Shown here in pieces: positions 9,181-18,211 of a DNA stretch of 64,000 nucleotides (positions are counted from its first letter, which is position 1; every line of letters begins with the position of its first letter). Made by a program: the position numbers and the translations under genes. The stretch comes from Enterococcus hirae ATCC 9790 (GTDB lineage: Bacteria; Bacillota; Bacilli; Lactobacillales; Enterococcaceae), in the NCBI RefSeq assembly GCF_000271405.2, contig NC_018081.1, positions 1,453,501-1,517,500 of the forward strand, given 5' to 3'. The notes under the pieces are model-generated. The model was given only the letters and a program-made list of their open reading frames with translations. It was not told the DNA's origin and made no database searches.

Positions 9181-10023
9181 TTATAATTTAAAACATGCGA
9201 CTACTCCACCGATGGCACCACCAGCAAGAGCGACAAAACCTGTTATACAAGCAGCACATACTAATGGAACTGCAAGACAAGCAGCAGCACATGTAGGGGC
9301 AATGATGTTAGCAACTGCACGGCTTATTCCTAAAACAATTGCTAGACAGGCTGCTTTTTCAGCCATTCCACGGGCTTGCTTCAAATGAAGAAACTCCCTT
9401 TGAACTTCTTGTAACTGTTTTTTCAATTCATTATTTGGTATAAATTTATCTTCAAGAATTTGGTGAGTCATTTCTTCGCCATTGGAAAATGTTCTAATCT
9501 CGAAAGTATCTTTTTCTGATTGAGTGATCAAAGATTCTTGGACTCCCTTAATGTTGTACATCATATCAAAGATTACCGTAACACTGCTGAATAGATTATA
9601 GTGTTCATTTGTGATTGGTACAGTCAATGAATAATAATCTTTATTTTCTCCATTTTCACTTATAATTTGTAACGCTGTAGCATTGTCCAATGTTAAATAT
9701 TTTTCTGAAACATGTAATTGAATAGTAGAGTCAAGTTTAGATGAAAATACGTCCATTAGTTTGTTTTTTTCTTTCGAGCTAATTTCTTTTGCTGTTTCAG
9801 ACAAAATGACCATATTTTTAACGATTGATGTAGCTTCTTTCGAATTTATACCAGGAACCGTCACTGGATTACTTTCAAAATAGGTACTAATCGTTTGTGT
9901 CATTGGCACATAGTCAGTCTCTTGAATCATCTCTGCATTGACAATCATAGAAAAGTTAGGAATGATAAAGGAAGCTAGAGTTATAACAGCAATAAGACTT
10001 ATAATGAATTTGTTTTTTAACAT
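9181..10023 (-). CDS. Secreted precursor with cysteine-rich hydrophobic C-terminus, candidate novel bacteriocin
   Basis: No named family is certain. The 280-residue product has a signal peptide (1-30, cut after VNA), a polar domain (about 31-215) and a last 65 residues that change completely: Ala/Gly/Val-rich, hydrophobic, with all six cysteines of the protein (226, 245, 249, 256, 259, 277). The segment CAAACLAVPLVCAACITGF, then a GGAIGG glycine patch, looks like a cysteine-rich hydrophobic peptide of the halocin C8-like or circular/sactipeptide-like kind carried at the end of a large propeptide. The next genes encode a CPQC redox protein and a small membrane protein, and a divergent Rgg regulator faces it. 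Together this suggests a Sec-exported, disulfide-stabilised antimicrobial peptide released by proteolysis. The function is inferred. Confidence 0.8.
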   Translation of the reverse strand: MLKNKFIISLIAVITLASFIIPNFSMIVNAEMIQETDYVPMTQTISTYFESNPVTVPGINSKEATSIVKNMVILSETAKEISSKEKNKLMDVFSSKLDSTIQLHVSEKYLTLDNATALQIISENGENKDYYSLTVPITNEHYNLFSSVTVIFDMMYNIKGVQESLITQSEKDTFEIRTFSNGEEMTHQILEDKFIPNNELKKQLQEVQREFLHLKQARGMAEKAACLAIVLGISRAVANIIAPTCAAACLAVPLVCAACITGFVALAGGAIGGVVACFKL

Positions 10024-10147
10024 ATTTTTTTAATTCCTTTCGATGATCCAGTTTAAGTAAAAAATAGTTACTCTTAGTCGTGTGAATTCTTACATAACAT
10101 TTCTTTTTTGTACTTTGCAGTAAAAATAAGCACTTTATAACAATTTA

Positions 10148-10183
10148 GTGAATAAAACATAATCACCAAATAACTATATTCAC
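10148..10183. promoter_or_regulatory. Dyad in the divergent promoter region, possible Rgg operator
   Basis: GTGAATA (10148-10154) and TATTCAC (10177-10183) form a spaced inverted repeat in the 299-base gap between the bacteriocin-like operon and its Rgg regulator. The rest of the gap is AT-rich with no gene. Assignment to Rgg is inference. Confidence 0.35.
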
Positions 10184-10322
10184 AAATCTCCTGATATTTT
10201 CTCCTTTACTATTATTTAAAGCGCTTTTATTACTTGTATCCATAGTATAGAATGAAAACGAGTAAATTATTTTATATGGTATCAATAGTCACATTGAATT
10301 TAAAAAAGGAAGTGAACGACGA

Positions 10323-11213
10323 ATGGAAATTCATGAATTACTACGTAAATTTCGAAAGGAAAGGGGGTTATCTCAAAAAGAGTTAGCACATAAAATAACT
10401 TCTAGAGAATCTTTAGTAAAATACGAAAGTGGTAAAAATCAGATTCCATTGATTCCTTTATTAGCTTTTTTAAAAAAGATGAACATTGAGTTAGACGAAT
10501 GTTTATTTTATTTAAATAAAATAAACGGAAATCATCCAAGACAAAAGTTAAATCAGCTACTTAGTCAATTGGAAGATGTCCAGTTACCAATTGACGACCG
10601 ATTAAGAAATTTAGAATTAGATATCAAAAAAACAAAAAGCATTGTTGATAAGCGGAATTATCTAATAGCTAAAGGCTATCAATGGCATTTACTACCGAAT
10701 GATGAAAGAAAGTTTACCCTACATGATAAGGTTTATATCAAAGCGATCATGAACCATCTAGAAAAAGTAGCAGAATATGGTCGTTTTGAAATAGTCACAT
10801 TTACTTCACTGGCTTTTCTTTTTACAACAGAATTTATTCAAATGCAAGCTTCGAAAGTAGAAAGAATGGGTGATAACGAAAATTTTCTCTCTTCACTTTG
10901 CACGTTGTATCATGTTCTCTTTCTTTTAATGCTAGAAAGAAAAGAAAGCGGCTATTCAAAAGAATATCTAGAAAAATTAAAGATGGTTCGAGGTAGACTA
11001 GTGACACCACAAAAAACAGAGGTACACGAAAGGTTTGACGATTTGCTACTGAATAGCTTGGTCGAGCGTACAGCTAATCCTAAGCAATTAACAGATTTTT
11101 TTATGGGGATTAGGTTAATTGGTGCAACTCAACTTGAAGAGGAGTTTCTTTTAGCTTTAAAAAAATATGAGAGACTTTATGGTCTTTCTCTTTTACCTTC
11201 AATTATAGAATAA
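10323..11213 (+). CDS. Rgg/GadR/MutR-type transcriptional regulator
   Basis: The 296-residue product has an N-terminal XRE helix-turn-helix (residues 5-60, with SQKELAHKITSRESLVKYES) followed by a long helical C-terminal domain. This is the size and layout of Rgg regulators, whose C-terminal repeat domain often binds short peptide pheromones. It is divergent from the Cys-rich bacteriocin-like operon with 299 bases between, so it probably controls that operon. I found no convincing SHP-type peptide gene next to it. The ribosome site AAAGGAAG stands ahead of the ATG. A second, distinct Rgg homologue is at 24737-25609. Confidence 0.88.
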   Translation: MEIHELLRKFRKERGLSQKELAHKITSRESLVKYESGKNQIPLIPLLAFLKKMNIELDECLFYLNKINGNHPRQKLNQLLSQLEDVQLPIDDRLRNLELDIKKTKSIVDKRNYLIAKGYQWHLLPNDERKFTLHDKVYIKAIMNHLEKVAEYGRFEIVTFTSLAFLFTTEFIQMQASKVERMGDNENFLSSLCTLYHVLFLLMLERKESGYSKEYLEKLKMVRGRLVTPQKTEVHERFDDLLLNSLVERTANPKQLTDFFMGIRLIGATQLEEEFLLALKKYERLYGLSLLPSIIE

Positions 11214-11415
11214 AAACCGTTGGTAGTAAGGAAGTTTTGGGCAGCTAAGCTATTTAAAGATGAGCTAGGGATGAAATGTTTTGCTTTTGTTTTTTTATGA
11301 AGAAGTATAGTTTTGATAACCATTTACATATAAAGTGAGTCATGTCGCAAAGACGTTGTTCATGTTTTAGGAGTGAATGAATAGGTTCTTTTAATGCTTT
11401 TCTCTAATAAAATAA

Positions 11416-11464
11416 TAACTGTCCCACAAAAGTTAGTGAAAAACTAGCTCTTGAGGGACAGTTA
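11416..11464 (-). terminator. Terminator of the ABC exporter operon
   Basis: TAACTGTCCC (11416-11425) pairs with GGGACAGTTA (11455-11464), and the loop holds an inner stem AGTTAGT / ACTAGCT. On the minus strand a T-rich tract (TATTATTTTATT) follows. Confidence 0.75.
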
Positions 11465-11496
11465 CACTGATTTATTACAACTACTTTTTGATTGAG

Positions 11497-13263
11497 TTAA
11501 CTATTTTTAGTAAACTGCGCTTGATATAGTTGATGATAGTACCCGTCTTTTTGTAGTAATTCATCGTGGGTACCCATCTCAACGATGGCGCCTTGCTCCA
11601 TGACTAAGATTTGATCGGCATTTTTGATTGTCGATAAACGGTGGGCAATCACAAAGCTCGTTTTGCCTTCCATCATTGTTAAAAAGGCATCTTGAATTTT
11701 CTTTTCCGTCAAAGTATCGACTGAACTAGTTGCTTCATCTAGGATCAACATGGGAGGGTTGCTGATCATTGTACGGGCGATCGTTAACAATTGTCTTTGT
11801 CCGTCAGAGATTTTCAGACCTTGTCCGCCGATTTTTGTTGCTAACTTTTCAGGCAAGCGTTCCACAAATTCATACATATACGAAGCTTTGAGTGCTTGAT
11901 TGATTTCTTCATCACTAGCATCTGGATTGCCATACTGTAGATTTTCTTTTAACGTACTGTCAAAGAGCCAAGTATCTTGTAAAACCATACCAAAGCTTTT
12001 TCGCAAGCTATCTCTTTGGATATCTCGAATATCATACCCGTCGATCGTAATGGTTCCACCTGTCGCATCATAAAAACGCATCAACAGGTTAACTAACGTG
12101 GATTTACCAGCACCAGTCTTACCTACAATCGCAATCGTTTGCCCTGGTTTAGCAACAAAACTGAAATTTTCGATCAATCGTTGACTTGGTTCATAAGAAA
12201 AGGATACATGATTGAACGCTACTTCACCTTTGATTGTTGCTGGATTCAACGCATAAGCATTAGGTTCATCTGGCGTTTCTTCGGGTTGATCGATGAGTTC
12301 AAAGGCACGTTCTAATCCAGAAAAAGCGGTTTGGATCTGTGTCGTGATTCCAGAAAGTTCAATAAACGGTTTAGAAAACTGACTAGAATAGATCGTGAAA
12401 CTAGAGATCACACCGACTGTAATGGCTGAGCCACTTCTTAATGCTAGTAAACCACCAACTAATCCAATCGAAAGATAAGCTAAGTGATCCACAAAACGAG
12501 AAGACGGATTCGTCAAAGAAGAAGAAAATTGGGCACGTTGTCCTTTTTGATAAAGATCAGTGTTCAATGCTTGGAATTGTCGTTGATTCATTTCTTCTTG
12601 TTGAAAGGCTTTGACGATTTTTTGATTCCCAATCCGTTCGGTAACAAAGCCAGAGATATTCCCGATAATCTTTTGTTGATTGTCAAAGTCGTTTTGTGAT
12701 GCACGGGCAACGATCCAACTCACAAGAAAAATGATCGGTGTGGAGCAAATCACGACGAGTGTCAATAACGGGCTAAGGCGTAACATAAATATAAAAGACA
12801 AGACGATGATAGCCACGCCGGCAAACATTTGGTTAAACGCCGCAGAGATCGCAATGGAAATATTATCCATATCGTTGGTAAAACGACTAACGATATTCCC
12901 GTGTGAATTTTGATCATAGTAACGAAGCGGTAATTTATTCAAACGTGCAAAGGCATCTTTTCTTAATTTTGCTACGGAAAGATAAGCCAAGCGATTACTT
13001 AAGACTTGGATTAGCCATTGACTGATCACGTTGATCAATACGATCCCGCCAAATAATAATAAGAGGTGGAACAATTGAGCAAATCGAACTTGACCTGCGC
13101 CGATCATTTGGTCAATACTTTGACCAATCTGTAAAGTCATTACCACAGTAGCGATCCCGTTGATGATCCCTAAAAGGATCGCAAACCAGATATCTTTTGA
13201 ATAGGCTGTAAGGTAAGGAACGAATCGTTTGAGGGTTTTCCAGGATAATTTTTTTGTTTTCAT
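11497..13263 (-). CDS. Heterodimeric ABC multidrug-type exporter subunit, catalytic half
   Basis: This 588-residue half-transporter has six membrane helices (about 15-310) and a C-terminal ATPase. Walker A is GKTGAGKSTLVN and the Walker B Glu is canonical (MLILDEATSSVD), but the signature is degenerate (KISDGQRQLL rather than SGGQ). It pairs with the upstream gene, whose defects are complementary, giving one intact and one degenerate ATP site as in LmrCD/BmrCD/EfrAB/EfrCD pumps. I chose the ATG at 13263 (MKTKKLSWKTL) because GAGGAAGAATAAG sits just ahead of it; the longer frame would run into the neighbour. One base separates it from the previous stop. The substrate cannot be read from the sequence. 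Confidence 0.92.
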   Translation of the reverse strand: MKTKKLSWKTLKRFVPYLTAYSKDIWFAILLGIINGIATVVMTLQIGQSIDQMIGAGQVRFAQLFHLLLLFGGIVLINVISQWLIQVLSNRLAYLSVAKLRKDAFARLNKLPLRYYDQNSHGNIVSRFTNDMDNISIAISAAFNQMFAGVAIIVLSFIFMLRLSPLLTLVVICSTPIIFLVSWIVARASQNDFDNQQKIIGNISGFVTERIGNQKIVKAFQQEEMNQRQFQALNTDLYQKGQRAQFSSSLTNPSSRFVDHLAYLSIGLVGGLLALRSGSAITVGVISSFTIYSSQFSKPFIELSGITTQIQTAFSGLERAFELIDQPEETPDEPNAYALNPATIKGEVAFNHVSFSYEPSQRLIENFSFVAKPGQTIAIVGKTGAGKSTLVNLLMRFYDATGGTITIDGYDIRDIQRDSLRKSFGMVLQDTWLFDSTLKENLQYGNPDASDEEINQALKASYMYEFVERLPEKLATKIGGQGLKISDGQRQLLTIARTMISNPPMLILDEATSSVDTLTEKKIQDAFLTMMEGKTSFVIAHRLSTIKNADQILVMEQGAIVEMGTHDELLQKDGYYHQLYQAQFTKNS

Positions 13264-13264
13264 C

Positions 13265-14980
13265 TTATTCTTCCTCCTGTGATGCGACGATTTCGCGATA
13301 CTCAACGGAATCCTTCAATAAATCTTCATGTTTCCCTTGCGCAACGATCTTTCCTTGATCCATCACGAGGATCTTATGTGCTTCTTGAATCGAGCGGATT
13401 CGTTGAGAAATAATAATGACTGTCGTATCTAATGAGGTTTGTAATGCTTTTCTTAAGTTAAGATCGGTTTGATAATCTAACGCGCTTAAAGAATCATCTA
13501 AAATCAATAATTCAGGTTTGGCAATTAACGCACGTGCAATCGTTAGCCGTTGTTTTTGACCGCCAGAAAAGTTTTTTCCGTTTTCCATTACCTTTGTTTC
13601 TAATCCTTTAGGAAGTTGTCGAACAAAATCTTCTGCTTGAGCAATTCTAAGAGCTTCCCAACATTCTTCATCTGTGGCATCTTCTTTTCCCCATTGAAGG
13701 TTTTCACGGATGGTTCCAGTGAATAGAACAGCGGTTTGAGGAACTTGTGAGATTTGGCTTCTTAAAGGATCAAGTTTCCATGAGCGAACATCCACGTCAT
13801 CAAAAGCGACGGAACCTGCGCTGACGTCATAGAAACGTGGAATCAATTGAGTTAAAGTTGTTTTTCCGCTACCGGTTGGTCCAATGATCCCCAAAACCGT
13901 GTTTCGTTTCAAAGCAAAAGTAATGTCTTGTAAAGATAATCCTGATTTTTCAGTATAACGAAAGTCGACATGTTCAAATTGAACGATATTTTCGGATTGG
14001 AAATTCGGTGTCAAGGCATCTTCTGCATCTGTCAGTGTAATGTCAGTTTCTAGGACTTCTTTGACCCGATTACCTGAAGCTTCGGCCCGGGTAAAGATAA
14101 CGACCAGGTTAGATACGACGATCAATGCCAGTAACATTTGATTCATGTAATTGATCAACGCAAGGACTTGACCTTGTTGCAAATGTCCGATATTGACTTT
14201 GATCCCACCAACAGTCAATAAACAAATAATACCGATATTCATGATCAATGTGGTAGCCGGTGATAAGAGAGCTGAGATGTTTGAAACACGTAAATAGTTT
14301 TTAGCTAATTCATCGGTGTCCTCATCAAAAGTATCAATTTCTGTTTTTGTGCGGGAGAATGCCCGAATTACACGAACACCGCTTAGATTTTGACTAACCG
14401 TTTCATTTAAACGATCCAGTTTTTCTTGGACTTTTTGGTACAGTGGAATTGTTTTTTTGATGATAAAGTATAAAATGATTGAAAAAATCGGTAGGATAGC
14501 TAAGAAAAACAAGCCGATTTCCCAGTCAATCACAAAGGCCATGACGACTGAACCGATACTTAGAAATGGCGCACGGATCAATAAACGGATTACCATGGCT
14601 AATGCTAATTGGAGTTGGTTGATGTCGTTCGTCATTCGAGTGATCAATGTATCTGTACCAAAATGATTTAATTCACTATGTGAAAAGGAATTGATTTTCT
14701 TGATTAGTTGATTTCTAAGCTCAGTACCAAATCCTTGTGAAGCTATTGAAGCATAATATTGACAAATGATCGCACAAATCAATCCAACAACTGACATCAC
14801 GACCATCCAGATCCCCATTTGGATGATCACACCACGATCATTCATCTTTAGACCGTTATCAATCAATGAGGCCATCAATAATGGCAAAATCAATTCAAAG
14901 ACAGCTTCTAAGAATTTAAAAACGGGACCCAGAATGATTTGTTTACGGTAATCTTTTGCATAACGCAATAACTGAATCAT
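13265..14980 (-). CDS. Heterodimeric ABC multidrug-type exporter subunit, degenerate half
   Basis: This 571-residue partner of the following gene has six membrane helices (MIQLLRYAKDYRKQIILGP start) and an ATPase domain with Walker A GPTGSGKTTLTQ and a canonical signature (NFSGGQKQRL). The residue after Walker B is Asp instead of Glu (LLILDDSLSALDY), the mark of the non-hydrolysing site in heterodimeric exporters. The pair therefore forms one active and one degenerate ATP site. Family members in enterococci (EfrAB, EfrCD) export drugs and dyes; which of these is the orthologue I cannot say. An AGGAGGA ribosome site precedes the ATG. Confidence 0.92.
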   Translation of the reverse strand: MIQLLRYAKDYRKQIILGPVFKFLEAVFELILPLLMASLIDNGLKMNDRGVIIQMGIWMVVMSVVGLICAIICQYYASIASQGFGTELRNQLIKKINSFSHSELNHFGTDTLITRMTNDINQLQLALAMVIRLLIRAPFLSIGSVVMAFVIDWEIGLFFLAILPIFSIILYFIIKKTIPLYQKVQEKLDRLNETVSQNLSGVRVIRAFSRTKTEIDTFDEDTDELAKNYLRVSNISALLSPATTLIMNIGIICLLTVGGIKVNIGHLQQGQVLALINYMNQMLLALIVVSNLVVIFTRAEASGNRVKEVLETDITLTDAEDALTPNFQSENIVQFEHVDFRYTEKSGLSLQDITFALKRNTVLGIIGPTGSGKTTLTQLIPRFYDVSAGSVAFDDVDVRSWKLDPLRSQISQVPQTAVLFTGTIRENLQWGKEDATDEECWEALRIAQAEDFVRQLPKGLETKVMENGKNFSGGQKQRLTIARALIAKPELLILDDSLSALDYQTDLNLRKALQTSLDTTVIIISQRIRSIQEAHKILVMDQGKIVAQGKHEDLLKDSVEYREIVASQEEE

Positions 14981-15321
14981 ATGATTCCTCCTAAAATATA
15001 TTTACCATTAGCTAAGAGAATTTTTAAGAAAAAGCCAAATAAATTTTCTCGAATTTCTTTCTTAGCTACTTAAACGGTAGGCACGGATTTAAGAGAAAGG
15101 GGAGTCAGTTGAAAGAAATTTCTGTCTATTTTACATTGATGACCCTTTTTCTTAAACGAGTACTTTCCTATGTATAAGTAGGTACTCTCACATTGTATCT
15201 TATGAAATTTAGAATGAAAAGTGAATAAGCCTTTTCATAAATGAAACTTTGAAGTGAATTAGCAAAAAAAGTCATTGACGAATCTCGTTTGTTTCTCCTT
15301 CTTTTTAGATAAAAATAGCTA
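14981..15321. other. Divergent intergenic region upstream of the ABC exporter
   Basis: This gap of about 340 bases holds no gene. Near the exporter start it has several overlapping dyads, including AGCTAAG (15010-15016) / CTTAGCT (15061-15067), that could form alternative leader hairpins. A second dyad, GAGTAC / GTACTC, lies near 15160-15195. Confidence 0.5.
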
Positions 15322-15349
15322 TTGACAAAATGAATGCGTTTCCTATGAT
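15322..15349 (+). promoter_or_regulatory. Promoter of the LevR-type activator gene with embedded cre-like box
   Basis: TTGACA (15322-15327), a 16-base spacer and TATGAT (15344-15349). The spacer contains TGAATGCGTTTCCT (15331-15344), close to the CcpA cre consensus, so glucose would repress the activator. The predicted start leaves a leader of only about ten bases ahead of the ATG. Confidence 0.7.
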
Positions 15350-15366
15350 GGAGAAGAGGTGAGAGA

Positions 15367-18135
15367 ATGTTAAAAGAAGAAATCCAAGATTATTTAGAAA
15401 ATCAAACGGCATTTATCGATTTAGCACAATTAAGTGATGTTTTTACAGCGAAATATTTAGCAGCATACTTTAAAGTGAAACGTAATACGGTCAGTCATTA
15501 TCTTAATCAATTAAATGAAGCTGGCATTTTGGTTAAGATCAATTCTCGTCCGGTCTATTACTTTCATAAAATGGCTTTTGAACAGCAATTTTTTGCTTTA
15601 AGTAAAACGTATTATGCCTCAACTGAAGAAATTAGGGCTGAACAGCCTATTTTTTCAAGAAGTAAAGATCTTTTTTCTTTAGTGATCGGTCACGAAGCAA
15701 GCCTGAAAGAAAGCATTGAACAAATCAAAACAGCTCTTTTTTATCCAGATGGTGGGCTACCTGTGTTATTAACTGGAGAAAGTGGTACAGGGAAAAGCTT
15801 CTTAGTCAATATCGTTTATCAATACTGTTTAGAACATGATCTCTTACCAGAAAATGCGCCTTTCGTGACGTTGAATTGTGCTCAATATGCCGACAATCCA
15901 GAATTGTTGACGAGTAATTTATTTGGATATGTCAGTGGAGCATACACCGGTGCGACACAAGATAAGGTTGGCGCTTTTGAGGCAGCCGATGGGGGATTAT
16001 TATTTTTAGATGAAGTTCATCGACTTAGCCCTGAAGGACAAGAAAAATTGTTTACGTATCTGGATCAAGGGATTATTTATCGAATGGGAGAAACGAATCA
16101 GGGGAAAAAAGTCGATGTTCGGCTCTTCTTTGCTACGACTGAAGAAGTCACCAAACATTTTCTGCCCACTTTTATGCGTCGGATTCCTTTTAAGATTGAT
16201 CTGCCTTCTTTACGTGCTCGTGGAAAAGAAGAACGATTGGAGCTGATTTATTCTTTTTTCTTAAATGAACAAAGAAAAATCGAGCGTCCAATGAAAGTGA
16301 GTGGTCAAGTGCTGTCATTATTGACGAACCAAAGTTTTTCAGGCAACATCGGTGAATTGAAAAATAGCGTAAAAGTAGCTGTAGCCAAAGCATTCGCTGA
16401 ACAAAAAGAGGAAGAGAGCCTATCGATCAAACTCCAACATTTACAAAGATATCTTTTGAAGGTTCCCCATCAAGACAGCCCAGCCCAATCAGCTGTGTGG
16501 ATCACTGAGAAAAAAGAATTAGCTCATTTGGTTGAAAAAAGACAACCAGAACAGGAGCGAATGATCCGCTGCTTTGAACAACTATTATTGACCTTTAAGA
16601 AAAATGGCGCAACAGTAAGTAACTGTGAGGAAAAATTAAAAGAAGAAGTCGTTTATTTATTTGATTTTTTACTCTTTGAAACGAGTCGCCAAGAAAAACA
16701 TGAACTACTAGTCTACTGGTTGCACTCCATTCGAGAAACGCTAAAACAAATGGAAAGTGCCTATCAGATCAAGTTTGATGGTAACAGCGTATATGCGCTA
16801 AGTTATTATCTCTATCAAAGAAGCACAGTAAAGTGGTTACCAGAAGATGGAGAAATCGAACAATTGATCAAGGAACTAGACCGCCAGTTAGAACTAATGT
16901 ATCCAGCAAACTATCACTACGCCCATCGGATCTTGGAATTGACACAAGCTAAGTTAGATTTAGAAGTTACTTTATTAGATCATATTTTATTAACGATCTA
17001 TTTGAGACGGACGAAATGGACAAAAGAACAAAGTGTGCCTAAAGCAATCATTGCTGCTCATGGTTATGCTACCGCTAGTAGTATGGCAAACGTCGCTAAT
17101 CGACTGTTGGGAAATGATCTGTTTGAATCCTTTGATATGCCCTTAGATGTGACACCCCAACAAATTGCGGATGAAATGATCGATTACAGTAATCGTCATG
17201 ATATCTCTAATGGACTGATCATTTTAGTTGATATGGGCTCGCTAAAAGAAATCCATCAACTATTCAAAGATCAGGTCTTTGCCCCAATCGTTATTTTGAA
17301 TAATGTGACAACACCATTAGTTATCAGTATTGGAGAAAAAATGCAAAAAATGACTGATCTGGAAGAAATCGTCAAGGAAGCGGTGGCCTCCTTGGAAGCA
17401 GAGTGGACGATCATTTACCCTCAAAAAAATAAACAAAAAGCATTACTGATCACTTGCATGACGGGGATCGGAACGGCTGTCCATATGAGTGAACTACTTG
17501 AAAAAAGTTTACCAGCAAACAGCGCACTTAAAATCATCCCTTATGAATACCAAGTATTAACACAAAGAAAATTAACGGAATCGGTTTTTTCGATGTACGA
17601 TGTGATTGGCATCATTGGGACAACGAATCCTCAAATCGACACGATGCCATATCTTTCGTTAGAGTCATTGATTTCAGGAGAGAAAATGGATGAACTTGTT
17701 CAATGGCTGGCTCCTATTTTTTCATTGAAAGAACAAGCTAACTTTGATCAGCAATTTGTCCGAAATTTTTCATTAGAAAAAGTACTGGAGTCGGTGACGA
17801 TCCTTGATACAGAAAAAGTGATGACAGAAATCGAGTTGTTTATGCGTGAATTGGAGATGCGTTTTGATAAGAACATCACGACGCCACAAAAGATCGCCCT
17901 TTTTGTCCATGTCAGTTGTTTGATCGAGCGATTGATCAGGCAGATCCCGATTGAAAGTTACCATGGTCAAGAACAGTTGTTACAGTGTCAAAAAGAAACC
18001 TTGGATCGAATCAAAGAAGCATTTAGTGTCATCGAAGAACATTATAGTGTCACGATCCCACCATCAGAAGTCGCTTATATTTATGATATTCTCGAAAATG
18101 TAGAGGATAAAATAGGCTCAGAAGAAGAATTTTAA
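15367..18135 (+). CDS. gfrR: LevR/GfrR-type sigma-54-dependent PTS operon activator
   Basis: This 922-residue regulator activates sigma-54 promoters of Man-family PTS operons. Visible domains: an N-terminal winged helix (about 1-75); an AAA+ ATPase (about 110-340) with Walker A GESGTGKS (136-143), the sigma-54-contact loop GAYTGA (191-196) and Walker B LLFLDEVHR; a first PRD (about 440-550); an EIIA-Man-like module with AAHGYATASSMANVANRLLG; an EIIB-like module with TCMTGIGTAVH; and a C-terminal PRD (about 815-915) with conserved His in FVHVSCLIERL. PTS components probably phosphorylate the PRDs and signal substrate supply. A -24/-12 promoter and the gfr operon lie directly downstream, so the target is clear. 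The name GfrR is inferred from context. Confidence 0.93.
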   Translation: MLKEEIQDYLENQTAFIDLAQLSDVFTAKYLAAYFKVKRNTVSHYLNQLNEAGILVKINSRPVYYFHKMAFEQQFFALSKTYYASTEEIRAEQPIFSRSKDLFSLVIGHEASLKESIEQIKTALFYPDGGLPVLLTGESGTGKSFLVNIVYQYCLEHDLLPENAPFVTLNCAQYADNPELLTSNLFGYVSGAYTGATQDKVGAFEAADGGLLFLDEVHRLSPEGQEKLFTYLDQGIIYRMGETNQGKKVDVRLFFATTEEVTKHFLPTFMRRIPFKIDLPSLRARGKEERLELIYSFFLNEQRKIERPMKVSGQVLSLLTNQSFSGNIGELKNSVKVAVAKAFAEQKEEESLSIKLQHLQRYLLKVPHQDSPAQSAVWITEKKELAHLVEKRQPEQERMIRCFEQLLLTFKKNGATVSNCEEKLKEEVVYLFDFLLFETSRQEKHELLVYWLHSIRETLKQMESAYQIKFDGNSVYALSYYLYQRSTVKWLPEDGEIEQLIKELDRQLELMYPANYHYAHRILELTQAKLDLEVTLLDHILLTIYLRRTKWTKEQSVPKAIIAAHGYATASSMANVANRLLGNDLFESFDMPLDVTPQQIADEMIDYSNRHDISNGLIILVDMGSLKEIHQLFKDQVFAPIVILNNVTTPLVISIGEKMQKMTDLEEIVKEAVASLEAEWTIIYPQKNKQKALLITCMTGIGTAVHMSELLEKSLPANSALKIIPYEYQVLTQRKLTESVFSMYDVIGIIGTTNPQIDTMPYLSLESLISGEKMDELVQWLAPIFSLKEQANFDQQFVRNFSLEKVLESVTILDTEKVMTEIELFMRELEMRFDKNITTPQKIALFVHVSCLIERLIRQIPIESYHGQEQLLQCQKETLDRIKEAFSVIEEHYSVTIPPSEVAYIYDILENVEDKIGSEEEF

Positions 18136-18140
18136 TCGTA

Positions 18141-18181
18141 AGCAAGATACCGCCACTATGTTGGCACGTATCTTGCTTTAT
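18141..18181 (+). terminator. Inverted repeat behind gfrR, likely terminator
   Basis: AGCAAGATAC (18141-18150) and GTATCTTGCT (18168-18177) are perfect arms separated by 17 bases, with TTTATTTG after. The right arm contains the -12 element of the sigma-54 promoter. Confidence 0.65.
18162..18176 (+). promoter_or_regulatory. Sigma-54 (-24/-12) promoter of the gfr operon
   Basis: TGGCAC (18162-18167), five bases and TTGC (18173-18176) reproduce the -24/-12 consensus, 36 bases ahead of the first PTS gene and directly behind its sigma-54 activator gene. The enhancer site for the activator was not identified. Confidence 0.9.
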
Positions 18182-18211
18182 TTGTAGTGAGAGTAAGAAA
18201 GAGGTGGAAAC

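Noticed and set aside
10024..10322. Minus-strand mini-frames (six and 28 codons) ahead of the bacteriocin-like precursor as a pheromone gene
   Set aside because: Neither has a hydrophobic SHP-like C-terminus; the longer one is basic and lacks a good ribosome site.
11271..11300. Nine-codon MKCFAFVFL frame behind the Rgg gene as a pheromone precursor
   Set aside because: It is far shorter than known SHP peptides and has only a weak ribosome site; likely chance.
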